Part shown: positions 1-8,609 of the stretch, piece after piece
How positions within the stretch are numbered: position 1 is the stretch's first letter
Layout of the letters: each line of letters starts with the position of its first letter
From: Acidobacteriota bacterium
GTDB taxonomy: Bacteria > Acidobacteriota > Blastocatellia > Pyrinomonadales > Pyrinomonadaceae
DNA length: 64,000 nucleotides
Direction of reading: 5' to 3'
NCBI GenBank assembly: GCA_019639175.1
Contig: JAHBSK010000001.1
Coordinates: 310,001-374,000 of the forward strand
The notes under the pieces: generated by a model
What the model saw: the letters and a program-made list of their open reading frames with translations, nothing else
Told to the model about the DNA's origin: nothing
The model's database searches: none
Program-made: the position numbers and the translations under genes

Positions 1-1392
1 TATTTGCTGGCCGATCTGCGTTTGCGTCAGCATATTGAACAGTTTGTCCTGGATGTCCGCATTGGAAACCAGACTGCCGTGCGATTCACACATCGACAGT
101 TCCGAATCGATCAAAAGGGTGGCCGCCTCGCCCGGTTTGGCAAGCGACTGGCGGGCCAGCGAACGCCGCGTCACAACGCCGTCACCCATGCCCATAAGCA
201 GCGAGGTAAGTTCCTCGGACGTGATCTTTTTGCCGTCCGAGGCCGTATATGAGGACGGTTTGAACTGCGTTATCCACTTTTCGCGTTTTTTGTCCTGACG
301 CAGAAGAACAGCATTGTTTGTCGGTTTACAGTCAGAGCCGACCAGATGAAATGTAACGGGTGCAGTATCTAAAGGGCGTGCGTTAAGGGCAGTTTGAAAC
401 TTTTTAGCACGATCCAGGACATTCCTGAAATACAATCTGGCAACCTTTTGCTCTTCTGCGCTGAATTCTTTCGAGAAATTCTTTCTTTTCCAGATCGCCC
501 ATTCGTATTCTTCCCACGTTGCGGGGTTAAATAGGTCTATTTCCATCGGCTGGAGGTCTTCATCATAGGCCCGCAGGCTGCCTTCATGCGGTAAAAGCTG
601 ATACAGCGACGGGATGGTGAACACGTCGTAGATATTTATGTCCCGAACCCACGGCAGATTTATCGGCGCGTATGAATATCCGTTTATAAAGGCGTTTAGG
701 GCAAGAATGGAACCTTCGTTCGGTGTGCCTAAAAGAAAGATCTTCTCAAAATGCCTTGTTCCGGCCCAGTTCGGTTTCGGGTCTCCGGCGGACAGGTCGC
801 GGTCGCCATACATTGCGGCGTAGCGTGTGATCAGGCCGCCCATCGAATGAGCGATGACGTTGAACTTCAGATCGGGCTTGCCAAGTTTCTTTTTCAGCGC
901 CTCGATCTTTCGTATCAACAGCCTTGCCGTTTCGACATTGTCCAGACGCCAGTCATAAGGAAACACATAAAAAGTGTCCTGATGGCCGTTCGCGCCCGGT
1001 TCATCCCATGTCGCCTCGGTGTAGCCGCCTCTTTTTTGCAAAGAGTCGATGAGCCTTTCGTATATTTCGACCTCGGGCAAAAATCGGATTATGCGAACAC
1101 CGCGAATTATATCTTTCGCGACAAGGTCATCGTGGTTCTGCGCGATATTGGGCGATATTGGCAAACGCAGATCGTTGGTCTTTGACCTTCTGGTGTTGAA
1201 CCAGACCATTTCGCCGGTGTTCTTATTGACAAGTTCCGAGCCGGTGATGCCGGGAATGATTATTATCGGCGCCTTGCCGGTGACGGTCGCGGTTTCCTCC
1301 GCAGACACGGGAACGTCCTGTGCCGCGACAGGAACGACCGCTGCCAAAAAGAGCAGAACAAACCAGATCTTTCGAGTTAAAATTGCCCGCAT
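1..1392 (-). CDS. Exported LCAT-like alpha/beta-hydrolase (lipase/acyltransferase), partial
   Basis: The reading frame stays open to the window edge, so the C-terminus is missing. The N-terminus from the chosen ATG (complement of 1390-1392) is a signal peptide: basic MRAILTRK, a hydrophobic stretch, then AVPVAAQ-type cleavage. An in-frame ATG at 1416 is possible but puts residues in front of the signal. The mature part begins with PIIIIPGITGSELV, the oxyanion-side strand typical of lecithin:cholesterol acyltransferase-like lipases. At about residues 180-186 lies AHSMGG, the nucleophile elbow with Ser183. The middle part has the FPYDWR motif, also typical of this family. It probably hydrolyses or transfers acyl chains of lipids outside the cytoplasm; the substrate cannot be read. 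No clear Shine-Dalgarno is visible before either start. It is upstream of nothing else on this strand within the window. Confidence 0.8.
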   Translation of the reverse strand, partial: MRAILTRKIWFVLLFLAAVVPVAAQDVPVSAEETATVTGKAPIIIIPGITGSELVNKNTGEMVWFNTRRSKTNDLRLPISPNIAQNHDDLVAKDIIRGVRIIRFLPEVEIYERLIDSLQKRGGYTEATWDEPGANGHQDTFYVFPYDWRLDNVETARLLIRKIEALKKKLGKPDLKFNVIAHSMGGLITRYAAMYGDRDLSAGDPKPNWAGTRHFEKIFLLGTPNEGSILALNAFINGYSYAPINLPWVRDINIYDVFTIPSLYQLLPHEGSLRAYDEDLQPMEIDLFNPATWEEYEWAIWKRKNFSKEFSAEEQKVARLYFRNVLDRAKKFQTALNARPLDTAPVTFHLVGSDCKPTNNAVLLRQDKKREKWITQFKPSSYTASDGKKITSEELTSLLMGMGDGVVTRRSLARQSLAKPGEAATLLIDSELSMCESHGSLVSNADIQDKLFNMLTQTQIGQQI

Positions 1393-1450
1393 TGAAATAA
1401 AGATATACATCCGCATTTGGTTTGGATGCCGTAAAACACGTGAAATTCTA

Positions 1451-2653
1451 TCATTTTTTGAGATGGCTGAGAATGTTTGTTTCGGTCGGCGACACAATTT
1501 CATAATTGGTTCCGCGCCAGCGGATGGTGCGGCTAAAGGCCGCCATAAGGCAATTTACCAGATAAATGAACGGTGTCACAGCCCACAACGCAAGCTGCGA
1601 AAATGTCTGTTTTCGCAGCAATTCCTCGCAGCCATTCATAGCAAGAGTGACCGCTTTCAGCCGAAGATATGCCTTTGCAGTGGAGAGTGTTGCCACCAAC
1701 GTTAATGTTGCTATGGAGAACCAGACGGTAAACGTCTTCTGTCGGCTGAAGATGATAATGCCGAGCGCGGCCAAAACAACGCCGCAATAGACGGCGGCCC
1801 CGATCAGCGACTTTATCCACAAGCCGGGCATATAGACGCGGGTTATCTTCATTTGCCGCGTCGTGAATTCGAACAACTGCCGGAACGTGACATCCTCGAC
1901 GGTCGGTGTCAGCGCCTGCGGGACAAATTTTACACCAAGCCCGGCGGAGCGAACCGCTCGCGTGACAGCGAAATCATCGGAAAGCGTGCCTTTCCATCTG
2001 TTCCGCATATCGATCTTTTCAAAAACGTCGCGGCGGATCGCCGTCGAACCGCCCCAGCAGAAATTTGTCTTTTCGTTCGGGCCGAGAGCCGATGCAATAG
2101 AAGCGTTCCAGACAGAGAGTAACTCGGTCGCTAAAGACGATCTTTTGGAGAAGAACCAGCGATAGCCCGTTGCCGCGCCGATATTGCCGTCGGCAAGCGA
2201 AGCCGCAAGGCATCGCAGCCAATCTTTTGCGGGCCGAGCGTCCGAATCCACAAATACAAAAACTTCCGAAGCGTTGTCAGCATGTAGTACCGCTTCGCGA
2301 AGATTCTCGACCTTCTGGCCCGTGTTTGATGCCTTTGCGGCAATGATCAATTTTGTATTCTTATGCTGATCTAAAAGGTCTTTTATCACCGGAACGGTCG
2401 GGTCGTTCTCATCGTCAGTGACGAAGATGACCTCATAAGCCGGATAGTTTTGTTCAAACAGCGCGGCAAAGTTTTCGCGAATGCCCTCGTCAAGTCCTTT
2501 GCACGGAGCGATGATCGTGGCAAATGGCTGATGGCCCGATGAAGTTCCGGCGAGTTCACGGCGGAAATAATTCAGATACTCCAGCCCGCTCAGAAACGAT
2601 CTGCAACTGAAATAAACAAGAATGACCGCAAAGAAATAGAAAATATAGATCAT
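1451..2653 (-). CDS. Membrane glycosyltransferase, GT2/GT21 (ceramide glucosyltransferase-like)
   Basis: A 400-residue protein with an N-terminal membrane anchor (residues 1-20) and a cluster of hydrophobic segments in the last third (about 280-370). Between them is a GT-A fold: the nucleotide-binding start FATIIAPCKG, the DSD motif near residue 140, a second acidic motif DDFA near 225, and a RQMKITR motif near 265 that matches the (Q/R)xxR element of processive and GT21 enzymes. Family members transfer a sugar from a nucleotide donor to a lipid acceptor at the inner membrane; the acceptor here is not known. The gene starts 9 bases after the waaA stop, so the two are probably cotranscribed, which hints at a role in envelope glycolipid synthesis. 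HpnI-like hopanoid glycosyltransferases are an alternative reading of the same fold. Confidence 0.78.
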   Translation of the reverse strand: MIYIFYFFAVILVYFSCRSFLSGLEYLNYFRRELAGTSSGHQPFATIIAPCKGLDEGIRENFAALFEQNYPAYEVIFVTDDENDPTVPVIKDLLDQHKNTKLIIAAKASNTGQKVENLREAVLHADNASEVFVFVDSDARPAKDWLRCLAASLADGNIGAATGYRWFFSKRSSLATELLSVWNASIASALGPNEKTNFCWGGSTAIRRDVFEKIDMRNRWKGTLSDDFAVTRAVRSAGLGVKFVPQALTPTVEDVTFRQLFEFTTRQMKITRVYMPGLWIKSLIGAAVYCGVVLAALGIIIFSRQKTFTVWFSIATLTLVATLSTAKAYLRLKAVTLAMNGCEELLRKQTFSQLALWAVTPFIYLVNCLMAAFSRTIRWRGTNYEIVSPTETNILSHLKK

Positions 2654-2662
2654 TCGAAAATT

Positions 2663-3985
2663 TTAGGACAGGACCATTCGCAAAAGCTCGACCGTTTTCC
2701 GCGTCGCGCCGCGATTTTCCGCCATTACATTTGCCGCGTTTCGGGCAAGTTCCTCGCGTTCCTCGTTGTCTTCGAGCAGATCGGAAAAGGCGAGGAAAAG
2801 ATCATCCGGGATCGCGGTTTCGGGTATCTTTTCAAATTGTATCAGAGCTTTTTTTTCAAGGAATGTTTTTACAACGTCGGTAAAATTATGTGTATAAGGG
2901 CCGGTCGCTATTGCCTTGCCCGCGGCGGCCGGTTCGAGGACACTTTGTCCGCCGTGCGGTATCAGCGAGCCGCCGACAAAGACCACCTGCGCCAGCGGAT
3001 AGGCTCCGCGAAGTTCGCCTATGCTGTCGAGCAAAATGATGTCTGCGTCACTGTCTTCCGGCGAAGGTTCCGCCGAACGGCGGGCGAAGGAATAGCGTGT
3101 CCATTCGCACGCGGGATCGTTCCTGAAATCGCGGATGAGCTTTGCCACCGCATCAAATCTTTCGGGGTGTCGTGGGGCGATCAACAGCCTCGAGCGGTTT
3201 CGAGCGTCGCCCGCGAGAACAGAGCAGAATGCATCCAAAACCCAACGTTCTTCCGGTTCGTGCGTGCTGGCGGCGATGATGAGCGGCTTTCCATCTGAAA
3301 AACCGAACCGTTCATCCAGTTCGCTTGTCACAGCGGCGTCGCTTTCGTTAAGTTCCAGGTCAAATTTGATGTTTCCGGTGACGTTCGTCCTGCCCGCGTC
3401 CATGCCGAGCGAGGTGATGCGTTTTGCGTCCGCCTCGCCCTGCATCAGAGCAAGGCTGATGTTCGCCAAAACCTTTTTCATCAGCGCGGCAAAATTGGAA
3501 TATCTGTTAAATGACCTTTCCGAAAGGCGTCCGTTGACGATGGCGACCTTTGCTCCAGTGCGTGATGCTTCGTGAATAAATCTCGGCCATATCTCGGTCT
3601 CCATCAAAAGCACGGCCGAGGGCTTGAAATTATCAAGCGCGCGGCGGACGGTGGATTTCCAGTCAAAAGGAAAATAGAAAACCGCATCGGCTTTTCCGGC
3701 AAAGATGTTTTTGGCAAGTTCCTGCCCTGTCTTGGTTGTTGTCGAAACGATAAGACCATACCCCGGAAATGATCTTTTTATTTCATCGACCAGCGGACGG
3801 GCGGCGTTCGCCTCGCCGACCGAAACGCAGTGTAGCCAGATCACTTTTCGTCCGTCGTGAATGAACTGAGGATATTTCCCGAGGCGCTCATTGAACCCTG
3901 CCAGATATTTGCTTCGGTTAAAGATGAACACCGGCAGCATCAGCAGAAATCCTAAAGTATAAATGAGCGAATAAAAAAAGAGCAT
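2663..3985 (-). CDS. waaA: 3-deoxy-D-manno-octulosonic acid (Kdo) transferase
   Basis: WaaA/KdtA transfers Kdo from CMP-Kdo to the lipid A precursor at the cytoplasmic face of the inner membrane. The 440-residue length is normal. An N-terminal anchor helix (about residues 1-22) is followed by the GT30 domain with the SVGEANAARP motif carrying the catalytic Glu, the STTTKTG stretch, and LMETEIWP. The C-terminal half has the CMP-Kdo side: AASTHEPEE, LIAPRHPERF, and GGSLIPHGGQ with a following EPAAAGKA. The gene is upstream of the GT21-like gene by 9 bases. With lpxI elsewhere in the window it shows that this organism makes a Kdo-containing lipid A core. The 75-bp gap to efp holds a fold-back repeat. 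Confidence 0.95.
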   Translation of the reverse strand: MLFFYSLIYTLGFLLMLPVFIFNRSKYLAGFNERLGKYPQFIHDGRKVIWLHCVSVGEANAARPLVDEIKRSFPGYGLIVSTTTKTGQELAKNIFAGKADAVFYFPFDWKSTVRRALDNFKPSAVLLMETEIWPRFIHEASRTGAKVAIVNGRLSERSFNRYSNFAALMKKVLANISLALMQGEADAKRITSLGMDAGRTNVTGNIKFDLELNESDAAVTSELDERFGFSDGKPLIIAASTHEPEERWVLDAFCSVLAGDARNRSRLLIAPRHPERFDAVAKLIRDFRNDPACEWTRYSFARRSAEPSPEDSDADIILLDSIGELRGAYPLAQVVFVGGSLIPHGGQSVLEPAAAGKAIATGPYTHNFTDVVKTFLEKKALIQFEKIPETAIPDDLFLAFSDLLEDNEEREELARNAANVMAENRGATRKTVELLRMVLS

Positions 3986-3998
3986 TGATGATAAAGAA

Positions 3999-4036
3999 AC
4001 AGAGTTGCAGAGTTTTCAGCAACTCCGCAACTCTGT
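3999..4036. repeat. Intergenic fold-back with 7-bp words (waaA-efp gap)
   Basis: Two 16-base arms, 3999-4014 and 4021-4036, are reverse complements with one mismatch, around a 6-base loop. Within the arms the sequence repeats in 7-base steps (AGAGTTG, CAGAGTT, then ACTCCGC, AACTCTG). There is no T-run, so it is not an obvious terminator. It belongs to the same architecture as the elements at 12265, 22541, 23971, 31292 and 32874. Confidence 0.75.
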
Positions 4037-4060
4037 AAACGTGATAACCTCAAAAAAGAT

Positions 4061-4624
4061 CTATTTAACTCGTTCCATATACCGAGCCTCAGCAGGGTTT
4101 ACGCGGATCTTTTCGCCTTCTGTAATAAAGGGCGGAACCATCAGCGTAACTCCGTTCTCAAGCGTTGCAGGTTTGTTGGAATTGGACGCGGTTGCGCCTT
4201 TCAGTTGCGGTTCGGTCGTTGTGACGGTCAGTTCCATCGAAGCGGGAAGCGTTACGCCTATCGGTGTTCCGCTATAAAATTCGACCTCGATGGCAAGTCC
4301 GGCCATCAGCCATTGTGCGGCGTCGCCAAGTTCGTCTTCGGTCAGGGCAACCTGTTCATAGTTTTCCTGATTCATAAAATGGTGATGCGAACCGTCGGAA
4401 TAAAGATATTCCATCTTTTGCTGTTCGAGCGTCACTTTTTCAAGCGAGTCGTTTGAACGAAAGCGGTATTCAAACGAGTTTCCGGTCAGCAGGTTGCGAA
4501 GACGCGCCTGAACCATCGCCCTCAGATTGCCCGGCGTATGGTGATGAAATTCCATCACCTTTACCGGAGCACCTTCGTGCAAAATTACCATTCCTTTTCT
4601 TATATCGTTTGCTGAAATTGCCAT
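4061..4624 (-). CDS. efp: Translation elongation factor P with unusual loop tip
   Basis: EF-P binds between the P and E sites of stalled ribosomes and speeds peptide-bond formation at polyproline stretches. The 187-residue length is that of a complete three-domain protein: KOW-like domain I (1-64), OB domains II and III, ending with the usual EKIRVNPAEARYMERVK-type tail. In domain I the tip loop reads TPGNLRA. Aligned to the E. coli loop KPGKGQA, the modified Lys34 corresponds to Asn33 here. Thus neither the lysine used for beta-lysylation nor the arginine used for rhamnosylation is present. No epmA, epmB or earP gene is in the window. A plain EF-P, not the YeiP paralogue, fits the overall sequence best. 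Its gene is the first of a possible efp-waaA-GT run on the minus strand. Confidence 0.93.
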   Translation of the reverse strand: MAISANDIRKGMVILHEGAPVKVMEFHHHTPGNLRAMVQARLRNLLTGNSFEYRFRSNDSLEKVTLEQQKMEYLYSDGSHHHFMNQENYEQVALTEDELGDAAQWLMAGLAIEVEFYSGTPIGVTLPASMELTVTTTEPQLKGATASNSNKPATLENGVTLMVPPFITEGEKIRVNPAEARYMERVK

Positions 4625-4698
4625 ATTTCTTTTGTTCTTTGTTAAAAATATCGAGAGTAATAAAACGTGTTAGTGTAAATTTCCAAAGGGTGTTTTGT

Positions 4699-5103
4699 CT
4701 AGCGGACTGTTACGCGAAATTTGAAATTTCCCCGCCACGGATCGGCTTTTTGACACTCAACGACCTCGATCCTGTAATCTCCGGCAACGGTCGGAGTTAT
4801 CTCTCGGCGGTTGTTGCACGACGCGTCCGAATCACCAACCGGTTCGCCGTTCGGGCCGGTTATCAGTATGGTGATGTATCTGTTCGAGTTTGCACCGCGT
4901 ATCTGTTCGGCCGAAAGCGTCTGGCCCGCGTTTACCTTGATGACGAATGTTTTTTTGTCATCGTAACTGCTCAATTTACCTGTCGCTACCGCCGAAACCG
5001 CTCCCCGCCTGAACTTTATCCGTTTTTCAGCCTGCGCCGATACATCGCTCGCCGTCAGGCAGAGAAGAATAACCACAAATGTTAGTGCGAAAGCGTTCCA
5101 CAT
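4699..5103 (-). CDS. Small exported protein, PPC-like beta domain
   Basis: A 134-residue protein with a clear signal peptide (hydrophobic FALTFVVILLCLTA, cleavage after SDVSAQA). The mature part of about 110 residues has alternating beta-type segments ending in AGDYRIEVVECQ, which resembles bacterial pre-peptidase C-terminal (PPC) domains; TVAGDYRIEV is the characteristic strand. Two cysteines (in ASCNNR and VECQ) could form a disulfide. The start codon lies 2 bases after the stop of the upstream lipoprotein gene, so the two are translated from one message. The function is unknown; an accessory extracellular binding domain is the best guess. Confidence 0.7.
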   Translation of the reverse strand: MWNAFALTFVVILLCLTASDVSAQAEKRIKFRRGAVSAVATGKLSSYDDKKTFVIKVNAGQTLSAEQIRGANSNRYITILITGPNGEPVGDSDASCNNRREITPTVAGDYRIEVVECQKADPWRGNFKFRVTVR

Positions 5104-5105
5104 CG

Positions 5106-5624
5106 TTATTTGGTCTCCTCTTTTGTAAAAGGCAGCGGTGCTGGTTCCTCGCCCGGTTTTGGGTATTCCTTTTTCATCATTTCATAAATGCCGATGATCT
5201 GCTGTTCCCATTTTTTCGCCTCTTCGTGTGACGGATCGTTCTTTAAGGTGCGGCGATAATCGCCAAGGGCCGAAGCGTATTGCCGAGCCTCGGTCAGGGC
5301 AAAACCGCGTTCAAAATATGCCTTTGCCGCTTCTTTTTTGGCTTCGGCATCATTTCGTTTTGCTTTTAGCACCTTTTCAGCGTCCGCAATGGCCTTATCG
5401 TATTTGGCTGTGTCTATCGGTGTGCCGTCGGCAGACCATTTCCCGCCGGTCGGTTTTACCGGAGCATTGGGCTGCTGGTTTTCAGTCGTATGCGGGATCG
5501 TCGATTGCATCTGGCCGGTGCGTATCGGTTCATTTGCGGGAGCCGCGTTTTGAGCCGTTGGCTGAGAATTAGAACCGCATCCGAAAGCCATCGCGACAAA
5601 AAGAAAAAATGCTGTGTGTCTCAT
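5106..5624 (-). CDS. Lipoprotein with TPR-like helices
   Basis: The preferred start is the ATG at 5624: it gives a lipoprotein signal (MRHTAFFLFVAMAFGCGSN, lipobox AFGC) and removes the overlap with the upstream gene that the longer frame would have. After a low-complexity linker rich in Pro, Ala and Gln comes a region of about 90 residues that fits two to three TPR-like helix pairs (ADAEKVLKAKRNDAEAKKEA, then YFERGFALTEARQYASALGDY). TPR units usually mediate protein contacts. It sits between the exported dikinase-like gene (26-base gap) and the PPC-like gene (2-base gap), so the three likely act together in the periplasm or on a membrane face. No specific function can be assigned. Confidence 0.75.
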   Translation of the reverse strand: MRHTAFFLFVAMAFGCGSNSQPTAQNAAPANEPIRTGQMQSTIPHTTENQQPNAPVKPTGGKWSADGTPIDTAKYDKAIADAEKVLKAKRNDAEAKKEAAKAYFERGFALTEARQYASALGDYRRTLKNDPSHEEAKKWEQQIIGIYEMMKKEYPKPGEEPAPLPFTKEETK

Positions 5625-5649
5625 AAAATTCGTGTCGGAGCAAAAATGC

Positions 5650-7608
5650 TTATTTGCTCTCAAAAGGTTTCAGAGTGTCAATATACGGCCGTGCCTGAAC
5701 GATGTAGAGACGGCTGTTTATCACTCCCCATTCTATATCCTGAGTGTCGCTTCCAAAAACGTCGCGAATCGCTATCGCGGCCTTTGATATGTTTCGTATC
5801 TCCGCGTCCGTGAGGACACGTCCCTTTGCATCGGCGCATTTATCAGAGGTTTGCCGCATATCGCCGCCCGCCGCAAAACGCAGCGAACTGGTCTGATCGG
5901 ACAGCGTCATCACCGAGATCGAATCGGAAGACGGTATGAAAAGAACCTGTTCGGGAAGACCGACATTGTTGACCACGTTGGAATTGTGTCCGCAAACGGC
6001 GCTGATATAGATGGCGTCGTCCGTTTCGGGGCGATACGGGTCTTTTGTTATCAGAACGCCGCCCTTTCGCATATCGACGCCGACCTGGATCATCGCAGAC
6101 ATATAGACATCTTCCTGGCTGACGTAGTTTCTTACACGCGCCTCGTATGCCTCAAATCGCCACAGCGAACCCCAGACCTTTTTAATTCCCTCGGCCAGAT
6201 CGGCGGAAGTTCTGACATTAAAAACGCTCGAATAAAGACCGGCGCCTGAAAAATTGGGCAGATCTTCGGCATTTGAGGAACTTCGGACAAAGACCGGAGC
6301 AAAGCGAAGCTGTGTTCGCCATTTCGCAACGACCTGACGCCGAAGCGCGGGGTCGAAACGGCCTTTTTGAATGGCGTTTCGCAGTTCATCAAGCCTTTTA
6401 CGGCGATGACGCGGATTGTGGATGAACTCATATTCATCCAGCATTTCGTCGATCATCTTGTCCAGGCCGTTGTCCTTTATGAATTTATCGTACCAATAGA
6501 ACGGAACCGAGAAACCATCCGGCACGGTTATGCCCGGAACCTTTGCGTGCATTATCTCGCCGAGGTTCGCGGCCTTGGAGCCGAACGCGACGCTGTCCGT
6601 TTTTCTCATTTCCCGAAGGCCTGAAAGCGTTTTGACCGAGAGATCGACCGGCGGTATCTGCTGATCCGGCGAGTCGAATTTTTCGCGAAGGGCATCTATA
6701 TCGACCGGGTTGAATTTATAGTCGGTCAGCGTTGCCTCAAGTTCCCAAACGTATGAATGTTTGTCTTTGAAGAGCTTGTCCGCATCCTTGATATACACAT
6801 TCGGAATGCCCCAGCCCTTTGCCAGGACGTTGACGTGCGACAGCGGCGAGGAGGGTTTTGCCACAATGATGCCGCGAACCGGCGGCAGCGACATCGGCAG
6901 CTCTTTTAATACGACGATCTCGTTATCGCCGATCTCGACCGTGTCATCCAGCGTTTCGATTATATGGATGCGGCCGACGGCCTTTCCGGGATTGAGCGCA
7001 AGGTATTCCTGATTTTTGTTTATATCACTCTGAAGCACGCGCGAGATGCCGATATCTCTGCTGACGTCTTCCTGACGCGAGGAATTTGGCTTGTACGCAA
7101 GCGGTTCAAAGAACGTTTTGTTCAGAGCTTCGTGGGCAGCTTTAAGGTGATCGGCCGTCGCCATGTCGCCCTCCCAGATCTCCCATGTCCATTTTCCGAC
7201 CGTCTGCTGCCACGCGACCGAACCGACGATAAAACGCCTGTCCTCGTCAATGTAGATCGGGTTAAAGACATCGGCTCCGCGCGGAACAAGGTAGGTCGCC
7301 AGCAGAAAATCCTTGTGAAAACGATAGCGGAGCGAGTTTACGTAATAGACCTTGTTGCCGTCGCGGCGGTCGATGACGAACATCGCGTGCGGCAGCGAAT
7401 ACGGCGTACCCTGATGATATGTACGGGCGATGCGGTCAAACTCCTCTCGTGACGCGACCGCGTTCACGGATTCCACGACCGTCCTATCTTCGGCCGCCGG
7501 TTCATCTGACGGTTTGCTGTCAACGTCCTGAGCGAACGCCGCCGAAGCCGCCAGCAGAGCCAGAAGAAGAAAAAGCGCGTATGAATATCGCCGGGCAAAA
7601 AAGTTCAT
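5650..7608 (-). CDS. Exported dikinase-like protein: phosphohistidine swivel plus PPDK-type ATP-grasp domain
   Basis: 652 residues. The N-terminus is a textbook signal peptide (YALFLLLALLAASAAFAQ). After an unassigned domain of about 190 residues comes a swivel domain near 225-290 with SSPLSHVNVLAKGWGIPN, matching the SH-containing phosphohistidine motif of glucan water dikinase and PEP-utilising enzymes. The C-terminal half (about 330-650) is a pyruvate phosphate dikinase N-terminal ATP-grasp domain with the diagnostic RSSSNAEDLPNFSGAGLYSS and the late DIEWGV and VQARPY motifs. There is no PEP/pyruvate-binding TIM barrel. The order swivel then ATP-grasp is that of alpha-glucan water dikinases, not PEP synthase, where ATP-grasp comes first. 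Export is surprising for an ATP-using enzyme. It leads a three-gene group with a TPR lipoprotein and a PPC-like protein. Substrate unknown. Confidence 0.82.
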   Translation of the reverse strand: MNFFARRYSYALFLLLALLAASAAFAQDVDSKPSDEPAAEDRTVVESVNAVASREEFDRIARTYHQGTPYSLPHAMFVIDRRDGNKVYYVNSLRYRFHKDFLLATYLVPRGADVFNPIYIDEDRRFIVGSVAWQQTVGKWTWEIWEGDMATADHLKAAHEALNKTFFEPLAYKPNSSRQEDVSRDIGISRVLQSDINKNQEYLALNPGKAVGRIHIIETLDDTVEIGDNEIVVLKELPMSLPPVRGIIVAKPSSPLSHVNVLAKGWGIPNVYIKDADKLFKDKHSYVWELEATLTDYKFNPVDIDALREKFDSPDQQIPPVDLSVKTLSGLREMRKTDSVAFGSKAANLGEIMHAKVPGITVPDGFSVPFYWYDKFIKDNGLDKMIDEMLDEYEFIHNPRHRRKRLDELRNAIQKGRFDPALRRQVVAKWRTQLRFAPVFVRSSSNAEDLPNFSGAGLYSSVFNVRTSADLAEGIKKVWGSLWRFEAYEARVRNYVSQEDVYMSAMIQVGVDMRKGGVLITKDPYRPETDDAIYISAVCGHNSNVVNNVGLPEQVLFIPSSDSISVMTLSDQTSSLRFAAGGDMRQTSDKCADAKGRVLTDAEIRNISKAAIAIRDVFGSDTQDIEWGVINSRLYIVQARPYIDTLKPFESK

Positions 7609-7637
7609 TGTGTTTCGTAAGCAGATTTCTTTTGTTG

Positions 7638-8279
7638 TTACAGGCCTGTTGCGGCGCGTTGGCGAAGTTCGCGAAGGGCCTCGGCATTGTCTATCGAAAT
7701 GCCCATGTCACGGTATATTCCGTCCGCTATCGTATATATCCAGCCGTGAACCGTGATGTCCCATCCCGCTTCCCACGCGGTTCTGACTATCGTCGTCTCG
7801 CCAACGTTTATCACTTGTTCGACGACGTTTATCTCGCAAAGTTTGTCCAGTCTTTCGCGGTCGTCCTCTATCGCGTTAAGTGTCGCCGAGTGTTTTTGGA
7901 TCAGGTCCTGAACGTGCCGCAGCCAGTTATCGATCAGGCCGAACCGCGAATCATCGAACGCCGCCTTAACGCCGCCGCAGCCGTAATGTCCGCAAATGAT
8001 GATATGGCGGATCTTGAGCACCTCAACGGCGAACTGCATCACGGACAGGCAGTTCATATCGCTGTGAACGACCAGATTGGCGACGTTTCGGTGAACGAAC
8101 ATCTCGCCCGGCAGCAGCCCGATGCTGGAGCTTGGTGAAATGCGGCTGTCCGAACAGCTTATCCAGAGAATTTCAGGCTGCTGGCCCTCGACCAGTTCTT
8201 CAAAGAAACTCGGGTCGCGGCCCTTCATTTCATCGGCCCATTTACGATTGCTTTCCAGCAATTCATTGATAGTTTTCAC
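7638..8279 (-). CDS. Beta-class carbonic anhydrase
   Basis: Zinc enzyme that interconverts CO2 and bicarbonate in the cytoplasm. 213 residues, the usual size. The start is a GTG at 8279, which gives the standard N-terminus INELLESNRKWADEM. The zinc and active-site motifs are all present: CSDSR (Cys42, Asp44, Arg46), HRNVANLV, and CGHYGCGGV, which supplies the His and the second Cys. The C-terminal part contains GWDITVHGWIY, as in bacterial Can/CynT proteins. No cyn genes are adjacent, so a general CO2-supply role (Can type) is more likely than cyanate metabolism. The 33-base gap to the upstream 70-residue membrane protein gene suggests possible cotranscription. Confidence 0.95.
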   Translation of the reverse strand: MKTINELLESNRKWADEMKGRDPSFFEELVEGQQPEILWISCSDSRISPSSSIGLLPGEMFVHRNVANLVVHSDMNCLSVMQFAVEVLKIRHIIICGHYGCGGVKAAFDDSRFGLIDNWLRHVQDLIQKHSATLNAIEDDRERLDKLCEINVVEQVINVGETTIVRTAWEAGWDITVHGWIYTIADGIYRDMGISIDNAEALRELRQRAATGL

Positions 8280-8311
8280 GTGGATATTCTATCGCAGGCC
8301 ATTTGTTCGCG

Positions 8312-8524
8312 CTATTCGCGGTCGGGCAACTCGTTATCAGCTTCAGCAACTGCGGCTGCCTCTCGCAGTGTGTTTCGCCGCTTGACCTGTACACGGATGC
8401 CGAGAAAAAATGCGATACAGCCCAAAACAGCGGCTATAAACGCGCTGTCCGGCCTGCCGTTCCATAAAAGATAAACGGCGGTTCCGGCAAGAACGACGGC
8501 GACAGCCTGAAAAATGCGTTCCAT
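8312..8524 (-). CDS. Small two-helix membrane protein
   Basis: 70 residues: two hydrophobic segments (about 5-20 and 27-44) joined by a short polar loop NGRPDS, then a charged, basic to acidic tail (QVKRRNTLREAA). It has no recognisable domain. The reading frame fits neatly between the carbonic anhydrase gene and a hairpin at 8550, and its codon use resembles the neighbours. It is probably an inner-membrane protein with both ends in the cytoplasm. Real gene is likely but not certain. Confidence 0.55.
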   Translation of the reverse strand: MERIFQAVAVVLAGTAVYLLWNGRPDSAFIAAVLGCIAFFLGIRVQVKRRNTLREAAAVAEADNELPDRE

Positions 8525-8549
8525 GTTCTTATGAGCTTAAACCGAAGAA

Positions 8550-8570
8550 GGGCCGATCACAAATCGGCCC
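8550..8570 (-). terminator. Probable terminator after the DUF4349 gene
   Basis: An 8-bp perfect GC-rich stem (GGGCCGAT with ATCGGCCC) around a 5-base loop follows the stop of the gene at 8610. On the minus strand it is followed by TTCTTC, a weak U-tract, hence the modest confidence. Confidence 0.45.
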
Positions 8571-8609
8571 GGGAAAAGGGGATAAGATTTTTCGCAAGGC
8601 TGAGACGAT

